Shown one piece after another: positions 1 through 7,923 of a stretch of 64,000 nucleotides of DNA. The notes below the pieces were generated by a model. That model was given only the letters and a program-made list of their open reading frames with translations. It was not told the DNA's origin and ran no database searches. The stretch spans positions 2,766,593-2,830,592 of the forward strand of contig NZ_CP007142.1 in the NCBI RefSeq assembly GCF_000940805.1, given 5' to 3'. The stretch comes from Gynuella sunshinyii YC6258 (GTDB lineage Bacteria > Pseudomonadota > Gammaproteobacteria > Pseudomonadales > Natronospirillaceae). Within the stretch, counting starts at the first letter, position 1. Each line of letters starts with the position of its first letter. Both the position numbers and the translations under genes were made by a program.

Positions 1-2
1 AA

Positions 3-644
3 GCCCTGTACAGTCATGAGACCGGAGAACAACTCTGGGCGACTGAGCATGAGGTTTATGGTAAGACCAAAAACAGCCAAAGCCATAAAACCCACCCCAA
101 AAACGGCTTTGCAGTTGATCCGAAATTAAGATTCGCCGGGCAGTACGAAGATATCGAAACCGGGTTGTATCAGAACTTTAATCGGTATTATGATCCCCGG
201 ACCGGGCGGTATATCAGTCATGATCCTATTGGACTGGCTGGCGGATTGAATGTTTATCAGTATTGTCCGAATCCAGTTGAATGGGTTGATCCGCTGGGGT
301 TGAGTTGTAAGGAAATAGTTTCAGTTGCGGAAGGGGCCACTCCCTATGAGGCCTTTGGTAATGCAAGGCAAATGGCGCGGGAAAAGGCTGGGCTAGAAGA
401 CGACGCCATTCCATTTGTACAGGAAATAGGTCCTCACAAAGGGCGCGTAACGGGAATGCAGTCACCAGATGGTACAAGAGGTTGGCGGATAGATTTTGAC
501 CCCAGTTCTGACAAAGGATTCCATATCAACTGGTGGGTTAAAAATGGGCTTAAACGGAAAGACTGGACTCTAGGAGCAGTCAAGGTTGATGGGGCATCAA
601 AGTCTGACTACCTAAGTATTTTAGAGCACTTCCCTCACACTTAA
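3..644 (+). CDS. Rhs core 3' end with unassigned toxin tip (cassette A), 5' partial
   Basis: The frame is open from the left edge, so this is the end of a longer rhs gene or displaced tip. Residues up to about 102 are Rhs core ([20 protein letters not shown]) ending in the PxxxxDPxGL cleavage motif as DPLGLSCKE. The following roughly 110 residues are a variable tip with [14 protein letters not shown] and FHINWW stretches. Basic and aromatic composition suggests a small nuclease-type toxin, but I do not recognise the family with confidence. A small gene starts 14 bp downstream and is the obvious immunity candidate. In Rhs systems the tip is released by self-cleavage and delivered to a neighbouring cell, often by type VI secretion. 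Confidence 0.8.
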   Translation, partial: ALYSHETGEQLWATEHEVYGKTKNSQSHKTHPKNGFAVDPKLRFAGQYEDIETGLYQNFNRYYDPRTGRYISHDPIGLAGGLNVYQYCPNPVEWVDPLGLSCKEIVSVAEGATPYEAFGNARQMAREKAGLEDDAIPFVQEIGPHKGRVTGMQSPDGTRGWRIDFDPSSDKGFHINWWVKNGLKRKDWTLGAVKVDGASKSDYLSILEHFPHT

Positions 645-658
645 CTTGTGGTCAAGTA

Positions 659-1102
659 ATGAACATCGTAGATATGCCGGCGATACGCGATCTCCTAAAA
701 CGCGGAAACGCCAGAGTAGAGTCAATACAGTTCTCTTCGTGCTTTGATGAGCACGTCACCCAACTTCCGTGGGAAATTAGCGGAAATCGGCTTAACTGGT
801 CTCAGGTACCAAATTCGACTTGTATTGAATGGGATGAGTGTTCTGATCCAGAAATAAAAAGTTTTATTAACCGAACAACGCTCGCCAACTACAAGGAAGT
901 GGCTGTAGTATTTTCTGCGAAACAGCCTGCATTAGTGTGTTCGTATGACTTCTTTGCAGATAATCTGGATGTATTCTTTTTCCACTTTCCTGGACCAGCA
1001 TACTTTGTCGGATACCCAAGGGGGCGGGCTGAGAGCGATGCGCAATGGGATTTTCTTGAGATTGAAGTAGGTGGGAAAATTTGTGGTTTCAAGAGAAGTT
1101 AA
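659..1102 (+). CDS. Putative immunity protein for toxin tip A
   Basis: A 147-residue soluble protein begins 14 bp after the stop of tip A, with no signal peptide or membrane segment. It is acidic and rich in aromatic residues (FFFHFPGPAYF near residue 105), as is common in Rhs immunity proteins. I do not recognise a named family. The immunity role is inferred only from position: directly downstream, same strand, and followed by the next cassette. Confidence 0.6.
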   Translation: MNIVDMPAIRDLLKRGNARVESIQFSSCFDEHVTQLPWEISGNRLNWSQVPNSTCIEWDECSDPEIKSFINRTTLANYKEVAVVFSAKQPALVCSYDFFADNLDVFFFHFPGPAYFVGYPRGRAESDAQWDFLEIEVGGKICGFKRS

Positions 1103-1149
1103 TGCCGACTACTCACCATTTTAGTCCGATGAGATGGAGTGAGCATTAG

Positions 1150-1736
1150 AAGGACCGTTACTTCCAGGGCCAGAGTGAGGATCAGGAAACCGCCTTTACC
1201 AGAACTGCTACCGGTTCTATGATCCGGATGTTGGCCGCTGCATCAACCAAGACCCAATCGGCATACTTGGTGGGCTCAATGCCTACCAGTACTGCCCAAA
1301 CCCTGTTAGTTGGATTGATCCCCTTGGTCTGTCAAAATATCCTGGTGTTGATTTTACCGACTCTCCCGATCTGTATCCTGTTGGAGAAGGACAGAAAAAT
1401 ATTGTCAAAATCCAAATGCAAGGCACTCGAGGGCGAGATTTCACTCAGGGATTTAAAGAAGCCTGTATTTCTCCAAAAGATACAAAAGGATACACATGGC
1501 ATCATGTGGATGATTTCAACTCAGAAACCGGCTATACAACGATGCAGTTGGTTAAAGCAAAAGCGCACGAGGCTACCCTACCTCATGGCGGTTCTGTTTC
1601 ACAGTTTGAAAAGGCGTTTGGGATAGAATATGGATCTCAAGAGGCAGTAATTATTTCTCAAGAACAAGGATGGTTACGAGGAAAACCTCCAAAACCAGAA
1701 AATCAACAAAAGAAAAACAAAGGCGACTGTGGTTAA
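1150..1736 (+). pseudogene. Frameshifted Rhs tip with WHH-type HNH nuclease toxin (cassette B)
   Basis: The core remnant differs from the other cassettes (FYDPDVGRCINQDPIGILGG, then DPLGLS), so it comes from another rhs lineage. The start reads RYFQGQSEDQET in one frame and then LYQNCYRFYDP in another. A single G missing near 1190 explains the shift, so the core and tip are no longer joined. The tip itself is intact: residues TWHHVDDFN, then MQLVKAKAHEATLPH, match the WHH subgroup of the HNH/endonuclease VII toxins, whose histidines coordinate the metal for DNA cleavage. It ends in a lysine-rich tail. A SUKH gene follows 11 bp later, a classic pairing. Without an upstream core it is probably silent unless recombined. 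Confidence 0.75.
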
Positions 1737-1747
1737 GGTGAAAAGAA

Positions 1748-2224
1748 ATGACAACAACGACATTTTCTGATATCGGATCACAACTTTCTAAATCTGATCT
1801 TGCTGAAATAGAAAAGCGGCTTGGTTTTCAACTACCTGATACATTGAAAGTATTTTATTTGCAGACCAATGGTGGGACTCCTGAACCGGATCATTGGATT
1901 GGCGATGATGATTTTGAACCAATCTACGTTTCAGGTTTTTTGAAAATGAAGGACACGTCTCCCGGTGAAAGTTCTCTTGAAGATACATATCAAAATGGAA
2001 TATCTAAAGGGTTTATTCCAACTCACTTACTTCCATTTGCATTGGATTGGGGTAATAACTATATCTGTATTGATATGACAGGTAAGGTTTTTTTTCTGGC
2101 GACAGATTCATGGCATGATGATCTAAGTATGGAAGATAATGTCAAAAAAAATACCAGATTGCTCTGCAATACACTGGATGAATTTATTGATTCTTTGGTG
2201 AGTGAAGATGAAGCATATGGCTAA
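1748..2224 (+). CDS. SUKH (SMI1/KNR4) family immunity protein
   Basis: A 158-residue cytoplasmic protein with the SMI1/KNR4 pattern: an early LAEIEKRLGFQLPDTLKVFY helix-loop, then TNGG, a hydrophobic strand around LLPFALDWGNNYICIDM, and an acidic C-terminus. SUKH proteins neutralise many polymorphic nuclease toxins, including WHH types, by direct binding. It lies immediately behind the WHH tip, so it is very likely the cognate immunity protein. Base composition is AT-rich like the other tip and immunity genes. Confidence 0.85.
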   Translation: MTTTTFSDIGSQLSKSDLAEIEKRLGFQLPDTLKVFYLQTNGGTPEPDHWIGDDDFEPIYVSGFLKMKDTSPGESSLEDTYQNGISKGFIPTHLLPFALDWGNNYICIDMTGKVFFLATDSWHDDLSMEDNVKKNTRLLCNTLDEFIDSLVSEDEAYG

Positions 2225-2498
2225 TCATTATTGTTACGGTCCAAACTCCCATCGTATTTTTTCCAGATTATTCATCATAACTTTTGACAAGATTTCACCG
2301 TGTTTACCATACTAATGTCATAATATTTTTCCTCTCAGCCAAATAAATATCGTACCGTTTTTCCAAACGGCATCGAACACCCAACCTATTTCCCATCGAA
2401 CGTTTTTTCACACTCTCATCGTAGCCAGGCTATGACCATTCTGGCTCGGTATGTTGTCTGTCTGTTTTCGTTGTCTTTTTCGATCACCCAAAAACACA

Positions 2499-2527
2499 AA
2501 AAGCCCGTTGAAACGCAACCGGCTTTT
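2499..2527 (+). terminator. Hairpin, terminator-like
   Basis: AAAAGCC and GGCTTTT pair around an inner GTTG/CAAC stem. The symmetric A and T flanks would allow termination from either side. It lies in the otherwise gene-free stretch 2225-2590 after the SUKH gene, in which I see nothing else. Confidence 0.5.
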
Positions 2528-2589
2528 CAGTTTTACAGGATTGTTTTGGGTTTATGATCGCATCGCTAACGCACCTGCTGCTGAATTAA

Positions 2590-2796
2590 CTACTCATGAC
2601 TGCTCCAGTGCGGCTGAATCAGGACATTATTCACATGCCGGATCGTCACCGTCATTTTGTTTTCCCGACAGGTTTCGGCTAGACTGCCATAACACAGATT
2701 ACAACACAGTCTCAGATTACCCTGTGCATGACGCAGTATGATCTCAATGGCCCCCTCATCAAAGGTATTGATTCCCAGCTTAACGATCTCTAGTGT
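2590..2796 (-). pseudogene. C-terminal fragment of ExeA/TniB-like AAA ATPase
   Basis: Read on the minus strand, this encodes about 65 residues with TFDEGAIEIILRHAQGN, LRLCCNLCYGSLAET and a C-terminal VLIQPHW. That is the typical end of ExeA-like AAA+ ATPases that partner DDE transposases in mobile elements. Everything upstream is missing: at about 2797 the sequence jumps into the rhs repeat of cassette C. It is a remnant left at a recombination junction, with no expected function. Family assignment is from memory of the motif. Confidence 0.5.
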
Positions 2797-3687
2797 TACC
2801 ATCCAAACTACAAACGCTATCGCACCCATAACCAACCCGATCTCTGGTATCAATACGCAGAACGCTACGTCTGGAACGGCGGCAATCTGATTCAGACGCG
2901 ACACATCGATTGTAATCTCAATAACCGAACCTTCCAGCAATACTACCTCTACGAGCCTTACAGCCATAAACCGGTAGGCTTGTATGATTATGAACTGGGC
3001 CTGCTGGATATCGAAGCTGATCATCTGGGCACCGCCAAAGCCCTGTACAGTCACGAGACTGGAGAACAACTCTGGGCGACCGAGCATGAGGTTTATGGTA
3101 AGACCCGCAACAGCCAGAGCCATAAAATCCATCCGAGGAATGGCTCTGCTGTTGATCCGAAATTACGATTCGCCGGGCTGTACGAAGATATCGAAACCGG
3201 GTTGTATCAGAACTTTAATCGGTATTATGATCCCCGGACCGGGCGGTATATCAGTCATGATCCTATTGGACTGGCTGGCGGATTGAATGGTTATCAGTAT
3301 TGTCCGAATCCCATAGAATGGATTGATCCGCTGGGGTTGAGTTGTAAGGAATATCTATATCGTGGTGTCCATGCAGAACATCCTGCACTTGAAGATGCAC
3401 AAAAAGGTATTGTTAAACCTGCTAACCCTTTGAGCAATATTTCACCGGAATTACATAATCAAGGAGGTTATTCCAGTGCAAGCCCATATACATCATGGTC
3501 CCATGATCCTGAGGTAGCACGGTCATTTGCAAAATCTCGAGGGGAAGGAGGGGTGTTGCTTCGTGTTCCAACCGGTAAACCAGGGCCAACTGATACATGG
3601 TCTTGGGAGTTTTCTATAGATGAATACTATGAGATGGAAGTACTTTTAAAAGGTGAAAGATATGGTGCAGAGGTACTGAAACCGTGA
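2794..3687 (+). CDS. Orphan Rhs tip with ADP-ribosyltransferase-like toxin (cassette C)
   Basis: The frame opens after a TAG at 2791 and carries about 180 residues of Rhs core beginning NYKRYRTHNQPDLWYQ and ending DPLGLSCKE. There is no convincing start codon or ribosome site, so it is probably a displaced tip. The toxin part has YRGV (arginine motif), SPYTSWSHDPEVA (serine motif) and a late YEMEVLLKG (glutamate), the R-S-E arrangement of ADP-ribosyltransferase toxins that modify proteins or nucleic acids with NAD. A GTG start overlaps its stop codon (GTGA), which couples it to the downstream immunity candidate. Confidence 0.75.
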   Translation, partial: CYHPNYKRYRTHNQPDLWYQYAERYVWNGGNLIQTRHIDCNLNNRTFQQYYLYEPYSHKPVGLYDYELGLLDIEADHLGTAKALYSHETGEQLWATEHEVYGKTRNSQSHKIHPRNGSAVDPKLRFAGLYEDIETGLYQNFNRYYDPRTGRYISHDPIGLAGGLNGYQYCPNPIEWIDPLGLSCKEYLYRGVHAEHPALEDAQKGIVKPANPLSNISPELHNQGGYSSASPYTSWSHDPEVARSFAKSRGEGGVLLRVPTGKPGPTDTWSWEFSIDEYYEMEVLLKGERYGAEVLKP

Positions 3688-4112
3688 AACTAGTCAGTCT
3701 TCTAAAAAACAACCTCACCATCCCTGAGGTATTAAAAAATGAGCTATCTATCTTAGAAAGACAAATACCTGAAAACTTTACTTATAGGAATACTACACCC
3801 CTATCTGACATAGCTGTAAACTTTCAAAAAACGATAGAGCTCCAAAAAGAATCCGCAGATAGGCGCAACCATCTCACATTTGGATTTGATGCTTTAAATA
3901 ATGCTTTACTGGAACTAGAACAAAAACAACCAGTCTTTATGAATATGATTGAATCTGAGAATTGGGGAGGAAGAGTTTATTTTAATGACGAATACATATT
4001 ACTGGGAATATTTATCGGTAAAAAGCATAACAAGAATTGGGAAACGCCACCAAACTGGGATGGTTCTCACGATATGTTACAAAGGTATAATGAACGGTTC
4101 AAAAAGGACTAA
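3684..4112 (+). CDS. Putative immunity protein for ART-like tip C
   Basis: This 142-residue protein starts with GTG overlapping the toxin stop by four bases, so the two are translationally coupled. It has no signal peptide or membrane helix, a lysine- and glutamate-rich helical N-terminal half and a C-terminal WETPPNWDGSHDML stretch. I do not recognise a family. The immunity role is inferred from the overlap and from the pattern repeated through the array. Confidence 0.6.
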   Translation: MKLVSLLKNNLTIPEVLKNELSILERQIPENFTYRNTTPLSDIAVNFQKTIELQKESADRRNHLTFGFDALNNALLELEQKQPVFMNMIESENWGGRVYFNDEYILLGIFIGKKHNKNWETPPNWDGSHDMLQRYNERFKKD

Positions 4113-4324
4113 ATCACTTCCCAAGCTCTTCGAGCAGAAAAAAAGAGCGTTTATTTCAAGTAAAGTTGTACTCCATTCTGACTCAGCTCGGCCAATAGTT
4201 CTTTAACAATATAAATAGTATTGATCGCTCATTACGCTCAAACAAGCACTGACAACCTATTCGGCAGAAGAATCGAAAAGCGTGCCAGGAACAACGCTTT
4301 CGTGACCGGAGGGAACCCGTAGGG

Positions 4325-4348
4325 TGAAGTACAGGGAAGTACTTCACA
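4325..4348. repeat. Inverted repeat in spacer before cassette D
   Basis: GTGAAGTA and TACTTCAC flank a short loop. It overlaps the first codons of extended Rhs core homology (frame open from 4328), so it may be coincidental coding sequence. The spacer 4113-4325 has no other recognisable feature. Confidence 0.35.
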
Positions 4349-5326
4349 AAAGCTGTCTTCAAACAGGACAAACCCGAACAACAAACCGAATGGGCGACAA
4401 ACTACAAACGCTATCGCACCCATAACCAACCCGATCTCTGGTATCAATACGCAGAACGCTACGTCTGGAACGGCGGCAATCTGATTCAGACGCGGCACAT
4501 CGATTGTAATCTCAATAACCGAACCTTCCAGCAATACTACCTCTACGAGCCTTACAGCCATAAACCGGTGGGCTTGTATGATTATGAGCTGGGCCTGCTG
4601 GATATCGAAGCTGATCATCTGGGCACCGCCAAAGCCCTATACAGTCATGAGACCGGAGAACAACTCTGGGCGACTGAGCATGAGGTCTATGGTAAGACCA
4701 AAAACAGCCAAAGTCATAAAACCCATCCGAGGAATGGCTTTGCGGTTGATCCGAAATTAAGATTCGCCGGACAGTACGAAGATATCGAAACCGGGTTGTA
4801 TCAGAACTTTAATCGGTATTATGATCCCCGGACCGGGCGGTATATCAGTCATGATCCGATAGGCATCTTGGGCGGATTGAATGTTTATCAGTATTGTCCG
4901 AATCCGGTTGAATGGGTTGATCCGCTGGGGTTGAGTTGTAAGGAAATGCCTGTTGGTGGAGGGCATTTACGTGACCCGAGGACAGTCCGGTTTAGCCAAA
5001 ACACCGTAAATTCCAAGTTTGAAGACGGCAGTACCGTTAATGACCTTATTTGGCACTTTAAAAATGACCCAGAGTACGCTTCTACTGTTGAGTCAATTAG
5101 ACTTGTTAAATTCAAAGATTTACCTGCCTCAGTTCAATCCAAATTATTAACGCAAGGTGCTAATGAATACTCGGTGTTCTCGCTTGATAATCGAAGATTG
5201 TATGCAGCAAGAGAAGCAAAGGTAAAAGTTAATTCTCGGTGGGCTTCACCAGAAGAATTATCCAATATTGATTTAGATAGACGATTTAGTACTTCAAATG
5301 GAGGCGGAATACCGAGGGTTAAATAA
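4328..5326 (+). CDS. Orphan Rhs tip, DNRRL-type toxin (cassette D)
   Basis: The core homology reaches further upstream here (FKQDKPEQQTEWATNYKRY) and runs to DPLGLSCKE. No start codon is evident except weak GTG or TTG codons inside the core. The tip of about 125 residues contains RFSQNTVNSKFEDGSTVNDL and VFSLDNRRLYAAREA, a combination seen in a recurrent polymorphic-toxin domain that I recall as ParB-like, though I am unsure of the name. The downstream gene begins at the base after the stop codon. Core residues are nearly identical to those of cassettes C, E and F, except DPIGILGG in place of DPIGLAGG. Confidence 0.7.
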   Translation, partial: STGKYFTKAVFKQDKPEQQTEWATNYKRYRTHNQPDLWYQYAERYVWNGGNLIQTRHIDCNLNNRTFQQYYLYEPYSHKPVGLYDYELGLLDIEADHLGTAKALYSHETGEQLWATEHEVYGKTKNSQSHKTHPRNGFAVDPKLRFAGQYEDIETGLYQNFNRYYDPRTGRYISHDPIGILGGLNVYQYCPNPVEWVDPLGLSCKEMPVGGGHLRDPRTVRFSQNTVNSKFEDGSTVNDLIWHFKNDPEYASTVESIRLVKFKDLPASVQSKLLTQGANEYSVFSLDNRRLYAAREAKVKVNSRWASPEELSNIDLDRRFSTSNGGGIPRVK

Positions 5327-5710
5327 ATGATTAAAAGTATTGAAACACCATTGGGAGTTGTAGCTGGTAGGGATGGAATTTATCTTGACCAAATTGAACA
5401 ATCCTTTTCTCCATCTACTTTACTTTTTTCAGGTGATCTTAATGGGGACTTATGTGCAAGGAATTCGTGCGAAAAAGAATGGATCCCATATAAATTGAAG
5501 TTTCTAAATGTCATTGCATATGAATGCCAAGGTTTAGATCTCTGTTATTGGGAAAAAGACACGCTTTCATGCTTTGACGAAAGTTCAAAACCGTTCTTTG
5601 AAGGAGATACAGATTATGGTGATCAGTATCGTTACTTTTACTTATCAACTTATGATTATATGTTCAAAATAGTGGCAAAGAATTATGAGATGGACGTTAA
5701 TCTTGATTGA
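5327..5710 (+). CDS. Putative immunity protein for tip D
   Basis: Its ATG follows the toxin stop codon directly (TAAATG). The 127-residue protein is acidic, especially in its second half (DLCYWEKDTLSCFDE, EGDTDYGDQYRYFYLSTYDY), and has no signal peptide. This fits a cytoplasmic inhibitor of a basic toxin. No family recognised; role inferred from position. Confidence 0.6.
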   Translation: MIKSIETPLGVVAGRDGIYLDQIEQSFSPSTLLFSGDLNGDLCARNSCEKEWIPYKLKFLNVIAYECQGLDLCYWEKDTLSCFDESSKPFFEGDTDYGDQYRYFYLSTYDYMFKIVAKNYEMDVNLD

Positions 5711-5754
5711 TAAAATGATAAAGACAGAGTGAGTGGTTTTTACGTGGAATCAAA

Positions 5755-5778
5755 GGGGTCAGACTCGATTGATTTTTA
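5755..5778 (+). mobile_element. RAYT-associated motif, element scar
   Basis: GGGGTCAGACTCGATTGA is a sequence I associate with the flanks of REP-associated tyrosine transposase genes of the Y1 type. No transposase reading frame follows it here. A RAYT start remains at 29448, so the window has at least two relics of this kind. Confidence 0.35.
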
Positions 5779-5801
5779 ACTTTGAGCAGTTGAACGCAGA
5801 C

Positions 5802-5824
5802 AGCCCCAAGTCCGGGGCTTTTTC
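5802..5824 (+). terminator. Rho-independent terminator-like hairpin
   Basis: AGCCCC and GGGGCT form a short GC-rich stem with a six-base loop, followed by a run of five T. It would end transcription running from immunity gene D. Confidence 0.6.
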
Positions 5825-6185
5825 TTTAGCCGCTTTGTTTGTGCCAGTCGCCCAGTCCGCGCCATCAGACAACCAACCCCACGGCCCGCCGTCACATGGC
5901 TTGCTATCGCCGCTCCTGCGCATCCATGCGCCTGCGGCATTAGTGCATCCGTGCACGTCAAACCCAGCAAGCCAAAGCGCCAACTCAGTTGGTCAGCAGT
6001 GGTAGTCAACGGCACCACGTCACAATGCTCGCAAAAGGTTGCGGCCTGCACCTGCGTTCCCTAAGCGCGCAGCTTCCATAGCCCAAGCCCTGCGCGCACT
6101 TTGCCCAGCGTAAACCTTGGGTCTTGCCTTACGTTCTGCCCACTTGCCTTCAAAACCCACGGCAAGCGTTCTGCCACTCCAGGCT
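5825..6185. other. GC-rich insert of unknown origin before cassette E
   Basis: This stretch is much richer in G and C than the toxin and immunity genes around it. It matches none of the other spacers. Open frames exist on both strands but none has convincing coding character. It ends abruptly at about 6186 where the rhs repeat begins with the same junction (TGTTACCRTCCAAAC) as cassette C. It is probably imported debris. Confidence 0.4.
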
Positions 6186-7096
6186 GTTACCGTCCAAACT
6201 ACAAACGCTATCACACCCATAACCAACCCGATCTCTGGTATCAATACGCAGAACGCTATGTCTGGAACGGCGGCAATCTGATTCAGACGTGGCACATCGA
6301 TTGTAATCTCAATAACCGAACCTTCCAGCAATACTACCTCTACGAGCCTTACAGCCATAAACCGGTGGGCTTGTATGATTATGAACTGGGCCTGCTGGAT
6401 ATCGAAGCTGATCACCTCGGCACCGCCAAAGCCCTATACAGTCATGAGACTGGAGAACAACTCTGGGCGACTGAGCATGAGGTCTATGGTAAGACCAAAA
6501 ACAGCCAAAGTCATAAAACCCATCCGAGGAATGGCTTTGCGGTTGATCCAAAGCTCAGATTCGCCGGGCAGTACGAAGATATCGAAACCGGGTTGTATCA
6601 GAACTTTAATCGGTATTATGATCCCCGGACCGGGCGGTATATCAGTCATGATCCTATTGGACTGGCTGGCGGATTGAATGTTTATCAGTATTGTCCGAAT
6701 CCCATAGAATGGATTGATCCGCTGGGGCTGAGTTGTAAGGAGTATACTGGACTCCAATGGAATGACGGTAAATTAGGTGAATATGATGCAGATTGGCGCG
6801 GATCAAGTAAGATTCAAAGTGATGCTATCGAGGAGGCATTTAAACAAACAGGATATACCAGAGATCAATTCGAAATATCTAAATGGGGTAAAGATAGATA
6901 TGGAAAAACATTTCCTGTTGAATGGACGGGGCCAGATGGAGCTGAAGTTAATATCGATTGGCCTCATTATGGCGTGAACAGGAAAGGAGAGTGGGTTACC
7001 GGGCCCGATGCCCCTCATGTTGGTTGGCAAGTTGGTAGAAAACAAACCAAAAAAGTTGGTCACATTCTGTTGGATGAAGTTATGGTTAATCGTTAA
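6101..7096 (+). CDS. Orphan Rhs tip, probable Ntox47-like toxin (cassette E)
   Basis: The frame runs from the GC-rich insert into Rhs core at about 6190, so its first 30 residues are not Rhs and the real start is unknown. The core ends DPLGLSCKE. The tip of about 115 residues has KWGKDRYGKTFPVEW, GPDGAEVNID, GPDAPHVGWQ and a final GHILLDEV. That order matches what I recall of polymorphic toxin type 47, a predicted RNase; the assignment is tentative. An immunity candidate follows 14 bp later. The core part is almost identical to that of cassette F, pointing to recent recombination. Confidence 0.65.
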   Translation: MPSVNLGSCLTFCPLAFKTHGKRSATPGCYRPNYKRYHTHNQPDLWYQYAERYVWNGGNLIQTWHIDCNLNNRTFQQYYLYEPYSHKPVGLYDYELGLLDIEADHLGTAKALYSHETGEQLWATEHEVYGKTKNSQSHKTHPRNGFAVDPKLRFAGQYEDIETGLYQNFNRYYDPRTGRYISHDPIGLAGGLNVYQYCPNPIEWIDPLGLSCKEYTGLQWNDGKLGEYDADWRGSSKIQSDAIEEAFKQTGYTRDQFEISKWGKDRYGKTFPVEWTGPDGAEVNIDWPHYGVNRKGEWVTGPDAPHVGWQVGRKQTKKVGHILLDEVMVNR

Positions 7097-7110
7097 TTTA
7101 GGGAATCGAA

Positions 7111-7554
7111 ATGTGGACACCAAAAGAAGAAATCATTACTCACTCTAAAAAACTGAATATTTTATATAAGACACTATCAGAAGCAGATGGTCAGAAATTA
7201 AAGAATGAGGTAATTAGTCGTCACCAATTAAGTAGTTCACATCCCAATAGTAGGTTTCTATTCGAGAAACTAAACGATTGTTCATCCACTAATAGGGAGG
7301 ATTCAATTTCTTTACTAAAAACTTATCCCTATCAAGAAGAAGTGTTTGTTTTTTTTGAGGAAACCAAAGATAAAACTGTATTTTCATTTAGACACTTAAA
7401 AGATTTTCTAAGTGTTTATAGGGATTGTGCAATTTTTACGGTATACATTACAGGCGTAAATTTTGATTTCTTAATATCTTATACATCAGAATTGACTCTC
7501 GTATGTAATGCTATTGCTGCTGATTGGCTTGACAGCCTGCTAGGGCAACTCTGA
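7111..7554 (+). CDS. Putative immunity protein for tip E, 3' end replaced by an IS end
   Basis: A cytoplasmic protein of 147 residues as read, rich in E, D and K, with no recognised family. Its last codons (LLGQL, stop) come from CTAG plus the terminal inverted repeat of an IS5-type element that starts at 7544. The native C-terminus is therefore lost. Whether it still neutralises its toxin cannot be told from sequence. Confidence 0.6.
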   Translation: MWTPKEEIITHSKKLNILYKTLSEADGQKLKNEVISRHQLSSSHPNSRFLFEKLNDCSSTNREDSISLLKTYPYQEEVFVFFEETKDKTVFSFRHLKDFLSVYRDCAIFTVYITGVNFDFLISYTSELTLVCNAIAADWLDSLLGQL

Positions 7555-7795
7555 AAAATACAAAAAATCTGCGATCATCCAACCATGATCGATCCATAGA
7601 GGAATGCATGATGTCCCTACTCAGTTTTTCAGATGCGGAAGGCCAAGCGAAATGTAAGCAGACCCGACGTAAAAAGTTTCTGACTGATATGGACACATTA
7701 TTACCCTGGACTGAGATGGAAAAGCCTATCCGGCGTTATTACTCCAAATCCCTCAAAGGCCGCAAACCGTTTCCCTTATCCAGCATGCTTCGGAG
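7540..7795 (+). mobile_element. Left end of an IS5-family insertion sequence
   Basis: CTAG at 7540-7543 is followed by GGCAACTCTGAAAAATA, which matches the terminal repeat of the MITE copies at 12870 and 41968. Next comes the transposase start at 7608. CTAG fits the YTAR target preference of IS5-group elements. The right end is absent: after about 7795 the sequence is unrelated and at 7940 runs into rhs cassette F. Confidence 0.6.
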
Positions 7796-7874
7796 CGGTT
7801 TCTGGTCGTTATTTACGGATGAAACCGTGGTTCGCGAAACGTTAAGAGTATCCACACGGAGTACGGTTGGCTGA
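7608..7874 (+). pseudogene. IS5-family transposase, N-terminal fragment
   Basis: The first 60 or so residues (SLLSFSDAEGQAKCKQTRRKKF, MDTLLPW, RRYYSKSLKGRKPFPLSSMLR) are the usual N-terminus of IS5-group DDE transposases. After SMLR the match stops and unrelated sequence follows to a stop at 7874. The catalytic core is missing, so it cannot be active. It has an AGAGGAATGC ribosome-site region before ATG. Confidence 0.75.
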
Positions 7875-7923
7875 GGGGATTGCACAAGACACACCTTTGC
7901 TTCACGGTTCAGTCCAGATGTAG

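Noticed and set aside
2590-3132. Single minus-strand gene of 180 residues
   Set aside because: Its first part is the antisense of the rhs repeat; only the last 65 residues resemble a real (ExeA-like) protein.
5733-6051. Open frames on both strands in the GC-rich insert
   Set aside because: High GC makes stops rare; neither strand shows protein-like composition.
6020-6415. Minus-strand open frames recurring inside each rhs repeat
   Set aside because: They repeat with the core because they are antisense shadows; the plus-strand frame carries the Rhs motifs.
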